DNA of 64,000 nt. It comes from Clostridium fessum (GTDB lineage Bacteria; Bacillota; Clostridia; Lachnospirales; Lachnospiraceae). Shown here one piece after another: positions 6,942-15,875 of the stretch. Numbering within the stretch: position 1 is the stretch's first letter; every line of letters starts with the position of its first letter. Location: NCBI RefSeq assembly GCF_003024715.1, contig NZ_PYLO01000003.1, forward strand, positions 360,736 to 424,735, written 5' to 3'. The translations under genes and the position numbers were made by a program. The notes beneath the pieces are model-generated. The model worked only from the letters and a program-made list of their open reading frames with translations, was not told the origin of the DNA and did no database searches.

Positions 6942-8057
6942 CTATTCTTCCCTCCGGAATTTCTGAATCGACTCCATCAGCATTCTAAAATTCCGGATCA
7001 TTGAATCAAACGCCCCATATTTATAAAAATTGATAAAGACAAGCCCCACCGGCACCGCCAGAATCATGCCTGTCAGCCCGCGCAGCTTAAATCCCAGATA
7101 CAAAAGAAACAGCGTCATCAGAGGCGGCAATCCCATCGACTCCCCGACGATCTTCGGCTGGATGATCTGACGGACGACCTGCGTCAGGATGTAGAGCAGG
7201 ATAAGCCCGGTCGCATACGCATACTCCCCCGCAAACAGTTTCACAACCGCCCATGGGAACAGCACCGTTCCCGTTCCAAAGATCGGCAGAAAATCCAGAA
7301 TCGCCGTCAAAAACGCCAACAGGACACCGTAGCGGACACCCAGCACCAAAAATCCTGCCGCGAGAATCAGCGCCACCACACACATGATACGGAATTGTGC
7401 CAGAAAATATCCACCAATCAGTCCCTTTGCGTCCCGTTTCATATACTCGATATAGCGGAATACAAATGCCGGAAGATGCTCTTTCAGCCACCGCATGATG
7501 GACTCCCGGTCCGCCAGAAACAGGTACGAAGACAGGATAATAATGACCATATTTACCAGAAGATTCGGAATACTCTTCGCCACATGTCCGGCGATCTGCA
7601 CGGTCGGTTCCGCCGCCCGCGATACCAGTTTTCCAAACAGACCATCCAGATTATCCGAAAATGCCAGCAGCGGCGGTTGTAAATTCTGCGGAAAATATTC
7701 TGCAAGCTTGCGCCCATTCTGCAATGCATCCCCGATCTCAGCGATCACACTCTGATATATTTCCGGTGCATCCGCCAGAAAACTTCCCATTTCCCGGTAA
7801 ACCAGAAGACTCGCCCCGTAAAAAAGACCGATCACAATCGCCAGCGCCGCAATAATGATCAGCATCGAGCCGTGGCGCCGCACCAGCTTCACGCGCCGTT
7901 CCAGAAACCGCACCAGCGGATTTGCTAAAAGTGCCAGAATCCATCCGACCACAAACGGCATGAAAAAATGCAGAAGTCTGGGACCTAAAAAGATGACCAG
8001 ACATAAACCAAGGAGCGGAATCACAATATTCAGAATCATTCTAAAACATCGTTTCAT
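6942..8057 (-). CDS. ytvI: YtvI-like / AI-2E family membrane protein
   Basis: A 371-aa polytopic protein, start ATG 8057 with AAAAGGA upstream. About seven hydrophobic segments, beginning with two at residues 5-45, a third near 60-80, then a long soluble stretch and four close to the C-terminus. The motif IIQPKIVGESMGLPPLMTLF is typical of the AI-2E/YtvI family. YtvI members in Clostridia and Bacillus are linked to sporulation; the transported substrate is unknown. The aminotransferase gene starts upstream on the same strand with a 38-bp gap, so the two may be co-transcribed. Confidence 0.85.
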   Translation of the reverse strand: MKRCFRMILNIVIPLLGLCLVIFLGPRLLHFFMPFVVGWILALLANPLVRFLERRVKLVRRHGSMLIIIAALAIVIGLFYGASLLVYREMGSFLADAPEIYQSVIAEIGDALQNGRKLAEYFPQNLQPPLLAFSDNLDGLFGKLVSRAAEPTVQIAGHVAKSIPNLLVNMVIIILSSYLFLADRESIMRWLKEHLPAFVFRYIEYMKRDAKGLIGGYFLAQFRIMCVVALILAAGFLVLGVRYGVLLAFLTAILDFLPIFGTGTVLFPWAVVKLFAGEYAYATGLILLYILTQVVRQIIQPKIVGESMGLPPLMTLFLLYLGFKLRGLTGMILAVPVGLVFINFYKYGAFDSMIRNFRMLMESIQKFRREE

Positions 8058-8095
8058 CTCATCCTTTTCCTTTCCAAGACGATGATACAATTTCG

Positions 8096-9286
8096 CTATA
8101 CCAGATTATAGTGTTCCGCAATCTTTCTGAATGCCGGAAGCGATCTCTCGATCTGTCCATATGATACGCAGTATGCAATGCGCACATAACCCGGGCACGC
8201 GAATGAACTTCCCGGTACTACCAGTACATTGTACTGTTTGCATACCTCGCAGAATTCCTTCTCATTCTCCACTGGAGATTTCACAAACAGGTAGAACGCG
8301 CCCTCCGGCTTGATGCAGGAAAATCCGCACTCTTTCAATCCGTTGTAAAGCAGGTTACGGTTGCGGTCGTAAGCTTCCAGATTCACATTCGCATCTACGC
8401 AGCGCTTGATGACTCTCTGCATTAGGGATGGCGCATTGACACAACCCAGAACACGGTTCGCAATCGTTGCCGCCTGGAATACGTTTGCGCTCTCATCCAT
8501 CTCAGACGGGATTACCAGATAACCGATACGCTCGCCCGGAAGGGACAGAGACTTACTGTAAGAGTAGCAAACCACTGTATTGCGGTAATATTTTGTCACA
8601 TACGGTACAACCGCGCCGTCGTAAGCCAGCTCACGATACGGCTCATCGGACAGAAGCACGATCGATGTACCAAATTCCTTCTGTTTCTTTTCCAGAATTG
8701 CTGCAATCTTCTGCAGTGTTTCCTCGGAATAAATAACGCCGGTCGGGTTGTTCGGGGTGTTGATGATCACTGCCTTGGTCTTTTCGTTGATCTTTTCCTC
8801 AAATTCAACGAGATTCGGCTGGAAATCCACCGTATTCGGAGATACAACCACCAGCTCGCCGTCATAGTTGCGGACATAGGAACCATACTCTACAAAGTAT
8901 GGTGCAAAGGTAATGACCTGCTCTCCTGGATTTAACAGGGTCTTTAAAATGACATTCAAACCACTTGCCGCACCGACAGTCATCAGGATGTTGCCTGCGT
9001 GAAAGGAGGTGCCGAACCGGCGGTTTAACGACTGAGCGATCGTCTCACGCACATCTTCATAGCCTGCGTTGGACATATATCCGTGTACAAACAGGGAATC
9101 TTCTTCCTTTACGATATCCTGAATCGCCTGATTTACCTCTGCCGGAGCCGGTACGCTCGGATTTCCAAGGCTGAAATCAAACACATTCTCACGTCCATAT
9201 TTCGCCGCCAGCTTATTGCCCTCTTCAAACATCATACGGATGGCGGAGTTATTTTTCATAAGCGGTATCATTTTTTCTGAAATCAT
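8096..9286 (-). CDS. PLP-dependent class I/II aminotransferase
   Basis: A 396-aa fold-type I aminotransferase; start ATG 9286 has GAGGG 8 nt upstream. Visible motifs: FSLGNPSVPAP near the N-terminus, NTPNNPTGVIY near residue 180, LSDEPYRELAYDG near residue 215, and the PLP lysine in SYSKSLSLPGERIGYL near residue 245. The C-terminal arginine that binds substrate carboxylate is in CPGYVRIAYCVS. The amino donor cannot be predicted from sequence alone; aspartate or aromatic types are likely. Cytoplasmic. Confidence 0.9.
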   Translation of the reverse strand: MISEKMIPLMKNNSAIRMMFEEGNKLAAKYGRENVFDFSLGNPSVPAPAEVNQAIQDIVKEEDSLFVHGYMSNAGYEDVRETIAQSLNRRFGTSFHAGNILMTVGAASGLNVILKTLLNPGEQVITFAPYFVEYGSYVRNYDGELVVVSPNTVDFQPNLVEFEEKINEKTKAVIINTPNNPTGVIYSEETLQKIAAILEKKQKEFGTSIVLLSDEPYRELAYDGAVVPYVTKYYRNTVVCYSYSKSLSLPGERIGYLVIPSEMDESANVFQAATIANRVLGCVNAPSLMQRVIKRCVDANVNLEAYDRNRNLLYNGLKECGFSCIKPEGAFYLFVKSPVENEKEFCEVCKQYNVLVVPGSSFACPGYVRIAYCVSYGQIERSLPAFRKIAEHYNLV

Positions 9287-9425
9287 TGGCTTGCCCTCTT
9301 TTCTGTAAAACTGATCCATGCGGCAACTCTATCTGTATACAAGCAGCACTTTAACTTACTGAATTGTCGTCTTTTTGTTATTATAGCAGATTTTATTTCA
9401 TTTTTATATCTTAATCCATATATTT

Positions 9426-10727
9426 TTACCGCCCTGCAACCTTATGCGATACCAGAAAGGCCACAACCGCTGTCACCGCGAAATAAAACCATGTGGACGG
9501 ATTGCTGAACCAGGTTGTGAAAAACGATAACAGCATGTAAAGTGCAAACTGTGCGTACAGAAGATAGGTAATCGGATTCTGCACCTGGCGCATCATCCGC
9601 ATCAGCAGATACGCCGCCGCTCCTAATATGGCAGAAAAGATGAACACGCCAATTATGCCGAAATCGTAGTACGCATCATAAAACATCGTCAGCGTCGTCA
9701 GCTCTTCCTTCGTCACATAATACGGAAATGCCGTCAACGACGGAACCAGAAACTTGAGTCCCGTCAGCGTCCAGAACGGTGCCAGCATCTTCATGCCCCA
9801 GCTGTGCTTCACAAGTCCCTTGACCAGACAGTCGAAATTATCGTAATTGTTTGCAATATAGATATACGGCTGCGTCACAAAAATCGGCAGGTGCCGTTTC
9901 ATCTCAAAAACCGTATTCAAGTAGGCAGTATCATGGCTGCGCGCGATCGTCAGCAGAATGTAGAGCCCAATCAGCCCTGCCAGCGCAAAAACAACATAAA
10001 TCGGATTCAGCTGGTGTTCCATCTGTATGTAGGTAATCAATGCCAGCAGTACCGCAAACAGAAGCTGGGAGCGCGACACGCACAGAAGCGGAATCGCCAC
10101 CGCCGCTGCATCTGCCAGAAGCATACATACCAGCCGTCCCCGGCTGCGACCGCCCTCGATGCAAAAATAGATCACAGAGAGCGCCGGAACCAGCACACAG
10201 GACACCGTTAGATAATGAAGCCCGGTCACATGGAAATAGGAATAAGCATGCGGAACGCCCCGGAGCAGCAGCGGAATATAGCCCATATAGACCGCCTCGA
10301 TCGCGAAACAGCCTGCCGATAGCGCCGCCAGCGCCACCGCGCAGAAAAAGACGGTTCCGGCATAAGATTCCAACCCCCGGCGCTGCACCGCGCCGGAATG
10401 ACCGCCCACACGGACGGACGCCTCACTGGAAAATGCTTCCAGATAATAAAAAGCCAGATAAAAGCCCGCAAACGCCGCCAAAAGTCCCAGCCACGTTCCC
10501 GCACTCCATGCCTGACTTAAATAACTAAGCTTCATACACGCCAGTCCCTGTCCACCTACAAAGGAAAGAGCGAAAATCCCCCGCAGATGCAGAAGATTTC
10601 CACTCCGGATATAGTCTGACGCATACAGATACGCCGCCGCCGCCAGAAGCCCTGCGCCGGATAAAAGATAATGGCGGCCAAGCGCCAGAAGCAGCGAAGC
10701 CGCATAGCAAACCAAATAAACGATCAT
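9426..10727 (-). CDS. O-antigen-polymerase-like integral membrane protein
   Basis: A 433-aa very hydrophobic protein with about 12 predicted transmembrane segments and a larger extracytoplasmic loop around residues 265-350 (HSWGMKMLAPFWTLTGLKF). Topology, the loop, and the end FFTTWFSNPSTWFY fit oligosaccharide repeat-unit polymerases (Wzy-like). No glycosyltransferase genes lie nearby, so its polymer is unknown. ATG 10727 follows AGGATGAAACT. Last gene of the minus-strand cdaA-cdaR-HPr run, 53 bp after the HPr gene. Confidence 0.65.
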   Translation of the reverse strand: MIVYLVCYAASLLLALGRHYLLSGAGLLAAAAYLYASDYIRSGNLLHLRGIFALSFVGGQGLACMKLSYLSQAWSAGTWLGLLAAFAGFYLAFYYLEAFSSEASVRVGGHSGAVQRRGLESYAGTVFFCAVALAALSAGCFAIEAVYMGYIPLLLRGVPHAYSYFHVTGLHYLTVSCVLVPALSVIYFCIEGGRSRGRLVCMLLADAAAVAIPLLCVSRSQLLFAVLLALITYIQMEHQLNPIYVVFALAGLIGLYILLTIARSHDTAYLNTVFEMKRHLPIFVTQPYIYIANNYDNFDCLVKGLVKHSWGMKMLAPFWTLTGLKFLVPSLTAFPYYVTKEELTTLTMFYDAYYDFGIIGVFIFSAILGAAAYLLMRMMRQVQNPITYLLYAQFALYMLLSFFTTWFSNPSTWFYFAVTAVVAFLVSHKVAGR

Positions 10728-10780
10728 AGTTTCATCCTATCTGTACGTCTGTACACATTCTTTTACCGCACCGGTTTTCC

Positions 10781-11044
10781 CTACTCGCCCAGCCCGTCAT
10801 CAACTATTTTCAGCATCGCCGACAGAGCTTCCTCCTCGTCTTTTCCATCACAGATAAACTCGATCTCATCACCGCTCTTGATGCACGCCCCAAGCACGCT
10901 CAGGACACTCTTTGCATTGGACACGGTGCCACGGAACTGGAACTGGACAGAACAATCGAATTTTACCGCCTCATTACACAGGATTCCCGCCGGTCTCAAA
11001 TGCAGACCAGTCGGGTTTTTTAATTTAATTTTTGCTTTTACCAT
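10781..11044 (-). CDS. HPr-family phosphocarrier protein
   Basis: An 87-aa HPr-like protein. The phosphorylatable His lies in TGLHLRPAGILC (His14/15), where most HPr have GLHARPA. NAKSVLSVLGACIKSGDEIE contains the Ser equivalent to Ser46, the HPr kinase site in Firmicutes. It could carry phosphate for PTS sugar uptake or act as a catabolite-control cofactor like Crh; the retained His argues against a pure Crh role. It follows cdaR by 43 bp, in the place where glmM usually sits. No other PTS genes are in the window. Confidence 0.9.
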   Translation of the reverse strand: MVKAKIKLKNPTGLHLRPAGILCNEAVKFDCSVQFQFRGTVSNAKSVLSVLGACIKSGDEIEFICDGKDEEEALSAMLKIVDDGLGE

Positions 11045-11087
11045 TGTTTAACTTCTTTCTCCTCATTTGTGGATGGCATACCATGCT

Positions 11088-12464
11088 TTATGCAGCATTG
11101 CCGCTCTCTGCATCCACATTTTCTTTTGCCGAGCTTGCCCCGCTCTCCCGGTTGGAACTGCTCTGGCTGCCCGTGTCTCCACGGTCACTCTCGATGCTTT
11201 CCGTCGTCTGGGCACTGGAGCTTCCATGTTCGCTGACCCGCACTGTCACAGCCGGCGCCGACAGCATCTTATACGCGTCCCCCAGCTGGAACTGCGCCGC
11301 TGCCGTGTGCTCGCCCAGTCCCATGCCTGATACATCGACCCGGATATTCATCTTCGCCGCCGACAGGCTGCTTAAATCCTCCTCAAGTCCCTGTACCTTG
11401 ACTTCCATCTTCGTATCTTCGACGGTATAGCTGTAGCTGCTGTTCTTTCCGTTTAGAGTCACATCCTCCGGTTTGACCGTAAAGGTCTTCTCTATCAACT
11501 TCTCGACCTGTAGTGTCACGTTGATCGTCGTGCTATCCAGTCCCACGATCGTAAGCCCGGACGGCAGATAATCATCCAGATCGATCTCGCACTCCACATT
11601 CTTCGTCGCGCCCTGCACATTAAGGGACGGTCCCTGAATCGTGAGCGTGCTGACCGATGCCAGATCCGTCTTAAGCCCCGCCACAGACACCGACTTGATA
11701 TCCGTCTTCGGACCCGTATAGCGGTATCCATCCGCCACTTCACCACTGACGTCAAAATCAAGCGGTACTTCTTTTACTTTCAGGATCTGCATCGTATAAG
11801 AGACATCTCCGCCAACCGTCTTGACAGAATCTCCCAAATCTGACAGCACATTTCCATTGGCGTCAAAATACTCCGGTGTTGCTGTTCCACCGACATCCGC
11901 CGCAGCACCGTCAATATTAAAACGGATACCCACGCTGCTGATCTGTCCGATCAGGGAGGTTGGTCCTTTAACCGTCACCTGGGATGGCACCATTGTCACC
12001 TCACCCGCCTCGTAACCCTCTGCCGCCTTGCCCTGAGGATACGCTTTCAGCGTAAATGCCTTGGTCTGCAGCGCCTCGGTCGTGATCTTGATGACCTCCG
12101 GGGACTTCACAACCGGCGTGGACTCCAGCAGTTCCTCATTGTTCACCACTTCCACTCGGATCGGGATCGCACCCGTCACATCATACATTTCCGATAAATC
12201 CGCATAGGCGTTGAAATCCGACGCCTTTACCTTATAATCATCCTTCGTCCGGATCTTGAAACTGATCGTCGCCGTTTTTTTGCCTACCACATCATAGGCA
12301 AGATCCGCCTGCTCCAGCACCTGATCGTTCGTGATCGTGACCGGAACCTCCCTCGTCGATACCTTGATCGGGTTCGCCACATTCACGACCGCCAGCCACA
12401 CAAAGAAAGCACAGAACAGGGCAATCAGCTTGATCGCAAGATTATTCGTCAGCTTTTCTTTCAT
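11088..12464 (-). CDS. cdaR: YbbR-domain protein, CdaA regulator
   Basis: A 458-aa protein with a membrane anchor at residues 8-30 (IKLIALFCAFFVWLAVVNVA) and four repeated YbbR-type beta domains (for example VTVKGPTSLIGQISSVGIRF). The last 50 residues are a low-complexity Ser/Glu tail (SSSAQTTESIESDRGDTGS). In Firmicutes CdaR binds and modulates the membrane diadenylate cyclase CdaA. The start overlaps the end of cdaA by 23 bp, consistent with one transcript and coupled translation. Most of the protein should lie outside the membrane. Confidence 0.92.
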   Translation of the reverse strand: MKEKLTNNLAIKLIALFCAFFVWLAVVNVANPIKVSTREVPVTITNDQVLEQADLAYDVVGKKTATISFKIRTKDDYKVKASDFNAYADLSEMYDVTGAIPIRVEVVNNEELLESTPVVKSPEVIKITTEALQTKAFTLKAYPQGKAAEGYEAGEVTMVPSQVTVKGPTSLIGQISSVGIRFNIDGAAADVGGTATPEYFDANGNVLSDLGDSVKTVGGDVSYTMQILKVKEVPLDFDVSGEVADGYRYTGPKTDIKSVSVAGLKTDLASVSTLTIQGPSLNVQGATKNVECEIDLDDYLPSGLTIVGLDSTTINVTLQVEKLIEKTFTVKPEDVTLNGKNSSYSYTVEDTKMEVKVQGLEEDLSSLSAAKMNIRVDVSGMGLGEHTAAAQFQLGDAYKMLSAPAVTVRVSEHGSSSAQTTESIESDRGDTGSQSSSNRESGASSAKENVDAESGNAA

Positions 12465-13317
12465 TTCTGCGTCTTCCCTTCCATATTCTGAAACGACCTG
12501 TGTTTTCCGTTTCCCGTTTTACCAGAACTGACAATATATCTCTCAGTTCATCTCCATCCTTGACACTCTTAAGCCGTCCGGACACAGCCACCGACACACG
12601 CCCTGTCTCTTCCGATACAACCAGCGTCACGCTATCGGTCGCCTCACTGACTCCGACTGCCGCACGGTGTCTGGTTCCCAATGCCTTGCTGATATCCATA
12701 TTGTCCGAGAGCGGCAGATAACAGGTCGCCGCCGTCACACGGTTACCGCGAATCACGACCGCGCCGTCGTGCAGCGGTGTGTTGTGCTCAAAAATATTGA
12801 TCAGAAGCTGGCTCGTCACGATACCATCGACCTCGATGCCCGTCCGCTCGATCTCTCCGAGCGGCGTGCCCCTCTCGATGACGATCAGGGCGCCCGTCTT
12901 GACTTTTCCCATCTCAAAACAAGCACGCACCAGCTCTGCAATCGTCTTTTCGCTGAAATCCTCATTTTTCTTCGTATCATCCGTTGAAAACAGCGTCGTC
13001 AGCACGTTCTGGCTTCCGATCTGCTCCAGTGCTTTCCGCAGCTCCGGCTGGAAAATAACGATGATCGCCGTTACCGCAATGTACGACGTCTTTTCCAGAA
13101 GCCACAGAATCGTATCCAGTTCCAGGATCGCAGCTGCCAGAAAGAATGCAAGAATAAAAACAATACCCTTCAGAAGCGTCCACGCCCGCGTATTTTTGAT
13201 CCAGATCAGCATTTCATATACCAGAATTGCTATAATCGCGATCTCTATTAAATTTTTAAAGGTTATCTTCGGTACGAACGAGATCCACGAATAAATCTCC
13301 GCCAGTATCTCTGCCAT
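12442..13317 (-). CDS. cdaA: Membrane diadenylate cyclase CdaA
   Basis: Makes c-di-AMP from two ATP, a signal for potassium and osmotic balance and cell-wall homeostasis. The 291-aa protein starts at ATG 13317 after GGAGGG. Three transmembrane helices occupy about residues 15-85 (IAIIAILVYEMLIW, GIVFILAFFLAAAILELDTI). The DAC domain follows, with the catalytic DGA motif (HDGAVVIRGNRV) and RHR motif (GTRHRAAVGVSE). It precedes cdaR in the conserved order, but glmM, the usual third gene, is replaced by an HPr-like gene. Confidence 0.96.
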   Translation of the reverse strand: MAEILAEIYSWISFVPKITFKNLIEIAIIAILVYEMLIWIKNTRAWTLLKGIVFILAFFLAAAILELDTILWLLEKTSYIAVTAIIVIFQPELRKALEQIGSQNVLTTLFSTDDTKKNEDFSEKTIAELVRACFEMGKVKTGALIVIERGTPLGEIERTGIEVDGIVTSQLLINIFEHNTPLHDGAVVIRGNRVTAATCYLPLSDNMDISKALGTRHRAAVGVSEATDSVTLVVSEETGRVSVAVSGRLKSVKDGDELRDILSVLVKRETENTGRFRIWKGRRRNERKADE

Positions 13318-13415
13318 TCTTTTCCCTCCCTTTCGGGCTGCGTTTCTGTTACCAGTCACGTACATATGACCCGTCACGCATTTCTTTTAACAACAAGTTT
13401 CTTTTATAAAATAGT

Positions 13416-14351
13416 CTATCTTCTCTTTACTTTATTGATTTCCTGTACCTTTACATCCGTCCTCGAAATCGCAATCTTTGGAACCGCTTTCACATAGTAA
13501 TAATAATCGTCATCCTCAAACTGCGTGTACTCGGTCCGGCTGTAATCGACCGAAAAAACAAACAGCTGATAGATCAGCGATGCAATGACCGCACCAATCA
13601 TTCCCACAACCAGCTCCGGCACGGACACCGGAACGCCAAAGCGGAAATCGCCGATAAACACAACCAGAATCTGTAAAATAAGGCCAGCTCCGATCGCGAT
13701 CCCCCAGGAGTAGTTGATCGACAGTTTCTTGAGCACACAGACCGTCAGCGCCCCCAGGCAGCATGCCGCAATCATGACAAGCATCGCCGGGTTTGCCAGC
13801 AGGTTTTTGATGACCTGCGCCAGCATCTGCGTGATCTCAGTCTGCTCACTGCCTGCCAGGAAGCTTCCGTTCTGCTTCACATACAGAATCACGTAGTACA
13901 GAAAAATCCCGCAGCTCATCGGAATCACCGATACGAGGCTTCCAGTCAGTCCGAGAATCATCGGGACTGCAAACGGCACCTTCAGAAAAAACAAGATCGG
14001 CGTTACAATCAGGTACGCGCTGTCACCCGGCTGAAATCCGTAATACAGCAGCACCACGATCAGAAGGAACACCAAGGTGATGAGCGCCACTTCCATCGAT
14101 GCTGCAAAGAGCTGTGCCAGCAAAAAAACCCCAATCAGAAACGCAATGGCTCCAAATGGGAGAAATGCACATATAATTCCCGCAAACAGCGGCACCAGAC
14201 CGCCGCTCAGTTTCGGCATCAGTCCGATGTTCTGGTTAATCAGAAACACCGCCGCAAAGGCAGTTATAAAACGCAGGAATGCATTCACAAATGCACTGTA
14301 TCTCGCATAGAAAGCCTTGAGTGCTTCTTTCCCTGCAAGGAGTCCTCTCAT
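13416..14351 (-). CDS. Conserved polytopic membrane protein of unknown function
   Basis: A 311-aa protein with about eight to ten hydrophobic segments (for example PLFAGIICAFLPFGAIAFLI, IASLIYQLFVFSVDY) and a short acidic and tyrosine-rich cytoplasmic tail (FEDDDYYYYVKAVPKIAI). I do not recognise catalytic motifs. It lies directly upstream of cdaA (gap of 98 bp) and overlaps the preceding small gene by 4 bp (ATGA), so it is co-translated with that gene and probably belongs to the cdaA operon. A role with CdaA or the envelope is a guess from position. Confidence 0.7.
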   Translation of the reverse strand: MRGLLAGKEALKAFYARYSAFVNAFLRFITAFAAVFLINQNIGLMPKLSGGLVPLFAGIICAFLPFGAIAFLIGVFLLAQLFAASMEVALITLVFLLIVVLLYYGFQPGDSAYLIVTPILFFLKVPFAVPMILGLTGSLVSVIPMSCGIFLYYVILYVKQNGSFLAGSEQTEITQMLAQVIKNLLANPAMLVMIAACCLGALTVCVLKKLSINYSWGIAIGAGLILQILVVFIGDFRFGVPVSVPELVVGMIGAVIASLIYQLFVFSVDYSRTEYTQFEDDDYYYYVKAVPKIAISRTDVKVQEINKVKRR

Positions 14352-14776
14352 CTGCCTCTCCTCTCTCTCTCCATTTTTCTGGCGCGCCGGTGTATATCGT
14401 AGCGCTTATCCAGATGTTTCAGTTTCGCTATGTAGATCCGGTTCATCCTTTCCTCGTACTCATACCGCCCGCCATACACGATGATCGTCAGGACGACATA
14501 CAGAAAAAGCCCCCCGAGGTATAAAGCTCCTCCTCGAAAAGCCAGTCCCTTCAGTTCATCCATTCCTATCGAACTCAGAACTACTTCTACATTAAATAAT
14601 ACCCACATTCCAAAGAGAAGTATGCTGCACAATGTATAGCTTATAAATCCCCGGAGCAGATTGCGGCTGATATAGTCGCTTTTAAAATACTGATTGACTG
14701 TTTTCATCTGGGAAGCATGCTTCTTCTCAAACAGTGCCAGTTCGGTCATTAATTTTATCTTGTCTTCGTTGAGCAT
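14348..14776 (-). CDS. Small membrane protein of unknown function
   Basis: A 142-aa protein. Start ATG 14776 is chosen over an upstream start at 14863 because AAGGAACC precedes it. Residues 1-35 are polar and helical (KIKLMTELALFEKKHASQMK), then two transmembrane segments near residues 48-68 and 82-105, then a very basic C-terminus (RRARKMERERRGR). It overlaps the next gene by 4 bp and is the first gene of the minus-strand run leading to cdaA. No family recognised. Confidence 0.65.
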   Translation of the reverse strand: MLNEDKIKLMTELALFEKKHASQMKTVNQYFKSDYISRNLLRGFISYTLCSILLFGMWVLFNVEVVLSSIGMDELKGLAFRGGALYLGGLFLYVVLTIIVYGGRYEYEERMNRIYIAKLKHLDKRYDIHRRARKMERERRGR

Positions 14777-14960
14777 ACATGGTTCCTTTTTTATATATGC
14801 CGCGGCTTCCGGTTCAATACGTCCCGTTTCTGAAACCGCTGCGCCAAAAACGCATTCTTCCATAAATTATAACATAACTTTTTTCTCTTGGCGAGGGGGC
14901 GGGGGGATTTTTCATAGGTTTTTCATAAATTTGTAAGGGATTGTCAGACATCAAAAAAGA

Positions 14961-14998
14961 GCTCTGCCGATCACACATTTTCGCATGATCGGCAGAGC
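14961..14998 (-). terminator. Strong hairpin with T tail, minus-strand terminator
   Basis: A perfect 13-bp stem (14961-14973 with 14986-14998) is followed on the minus strand by TCTTTTTT. It lies just upstream of the cdaA-region operon and would insulate it from transcription arriving from the 15-16 kb side. The rest of 14864-15070 shows no gene. Confidence 0.75.
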
Positions 14999-15070
14999 GT
15001 ATCAAGTCTGTTTCATAAGATGTAAAAACTATGCCTTTTTTGCTTCTTTTTATGTTATGATACTTTTATG

Positions 15071-15284
15071 ATGATACCAGGGTCAAAAGGTCAGAAGTTC
15101 GACGCAAGCTTGCTTGCAGGAGAATTTTTGACCTTGGGACCCGCCAAAAACATGAGTAAGTAGCCATTTTTCCAAGAAAAATGAGCGAATTACGAATGTT
15201 TTTGAAGATTGCGGGAGCATATAGTGCGGAGCAATCTGGTATCAGAGGGGGCAAAATGCCTTTTGACCCCAACATCTTTATGAT
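15071..15284. repeat. MITE-like intergenic element with terminal inverted repeats
   Basis: A roughly 214-bp segment bounded by GGGTCAAAAGG (15080-15090) and its exact complement CCTTTTGACCC (15259-15269), with weaker matching beyond both (ATGATACC outside left, TTATGAT outside right). It carries no credible ORF. A truncated second copy starts where it ends. The layout suggests a small non-autonomous element or dispersed repeat; I recall similar sequence from Lachnospiraceae intergenic regions but could not check. Confidence 0.55.
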
Positions 15285-15328
15285 ATTAGGATCAAAAGGT
15301 TCGAAACATGCGTAAGCAGCCTTTTTCC
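15280..15328. repeat. Truncated second copy of the 15071-15284 element
   Basis: 15280-15299 matches the left end at 15071-15090 with three differences in 20 bases. It then jumps to sequence matching 15149-15173 (AACATGNGTAAGNAGCC and a TTTTTCC run). The copy is internally deleted and runs into the start of the decayed two-component gene. Confidence 0.55.
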
Positions 15329-15835
15329 AGACAATCAGAAGAAAAGAGGGATTTTGTTTTGAAAATCGCGATTGTAGATGATTTGTCCAGTGTATGGGTG
15401 CAATACCTCGCGCTCCCTTGCTTTGGCGTTTTATTTAAGCTGATAGTAGACGCCGAGAGCGGAATGATTTTATTTCTATATTTATTTATCATCGATTATC
15501 TGTTGGTCGTGCGTGCCGCCGCTTTCTACATCTGTCAGGCGCTCTTCGGCTACAACTTTTTCTCCTGGGAGACCGGGTGTTCCGGCTCTGAAAACACGCC
15601 GCCTTTCATCCGTCTCTCCGCGGTGCAGACGGGTATCTCCACCCTGTCCATCACCACGGACAACACCAGCGCATTCAGCCCTACCTGGATGAATGAAAAA
15701 CTGGTATCGACCAAACCTGCGGGAAGCGGCATCGGAACCGAATCGATCCGCATGATCGCCGAACAGTACCACGGCGATGCACGGTTTGAATGGCGGGACG
15801 GCGTATTTTATGCTTCGGTATTGCTGAATCCGTAA
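15308..15835 (+). pseudogene. Decayed LytTR/GHKL two-component system remnant
   Basis: A 175-codon open frame that joins unrelated pieces. Residues 17-26 (VLKIAIVDDL) look like the first residues of a response regulator. Residues 30-85 are hydrophobic helices like the sensor part of an Agr-type histidine kinase. The rest is the C-terminal GHKL ATPase end: ITTDNTSAF (N box-like), STKPAGSGIGTESIRMIAEQ (G box) and the family-typical ending FEWRDGVFYASVLLNP. The receiver body, DNA-binding domain, His-box and much of the kinase are missing, so internal deletions fused the two genes. The apparent start codon lies inside a repeat. Very unlikely to be functional. Confidence 0.75.
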
Positions 15836-15875
15836 TGACACAAAAAGGGGATATCCAGTTTTTTCTGCTATCTCC

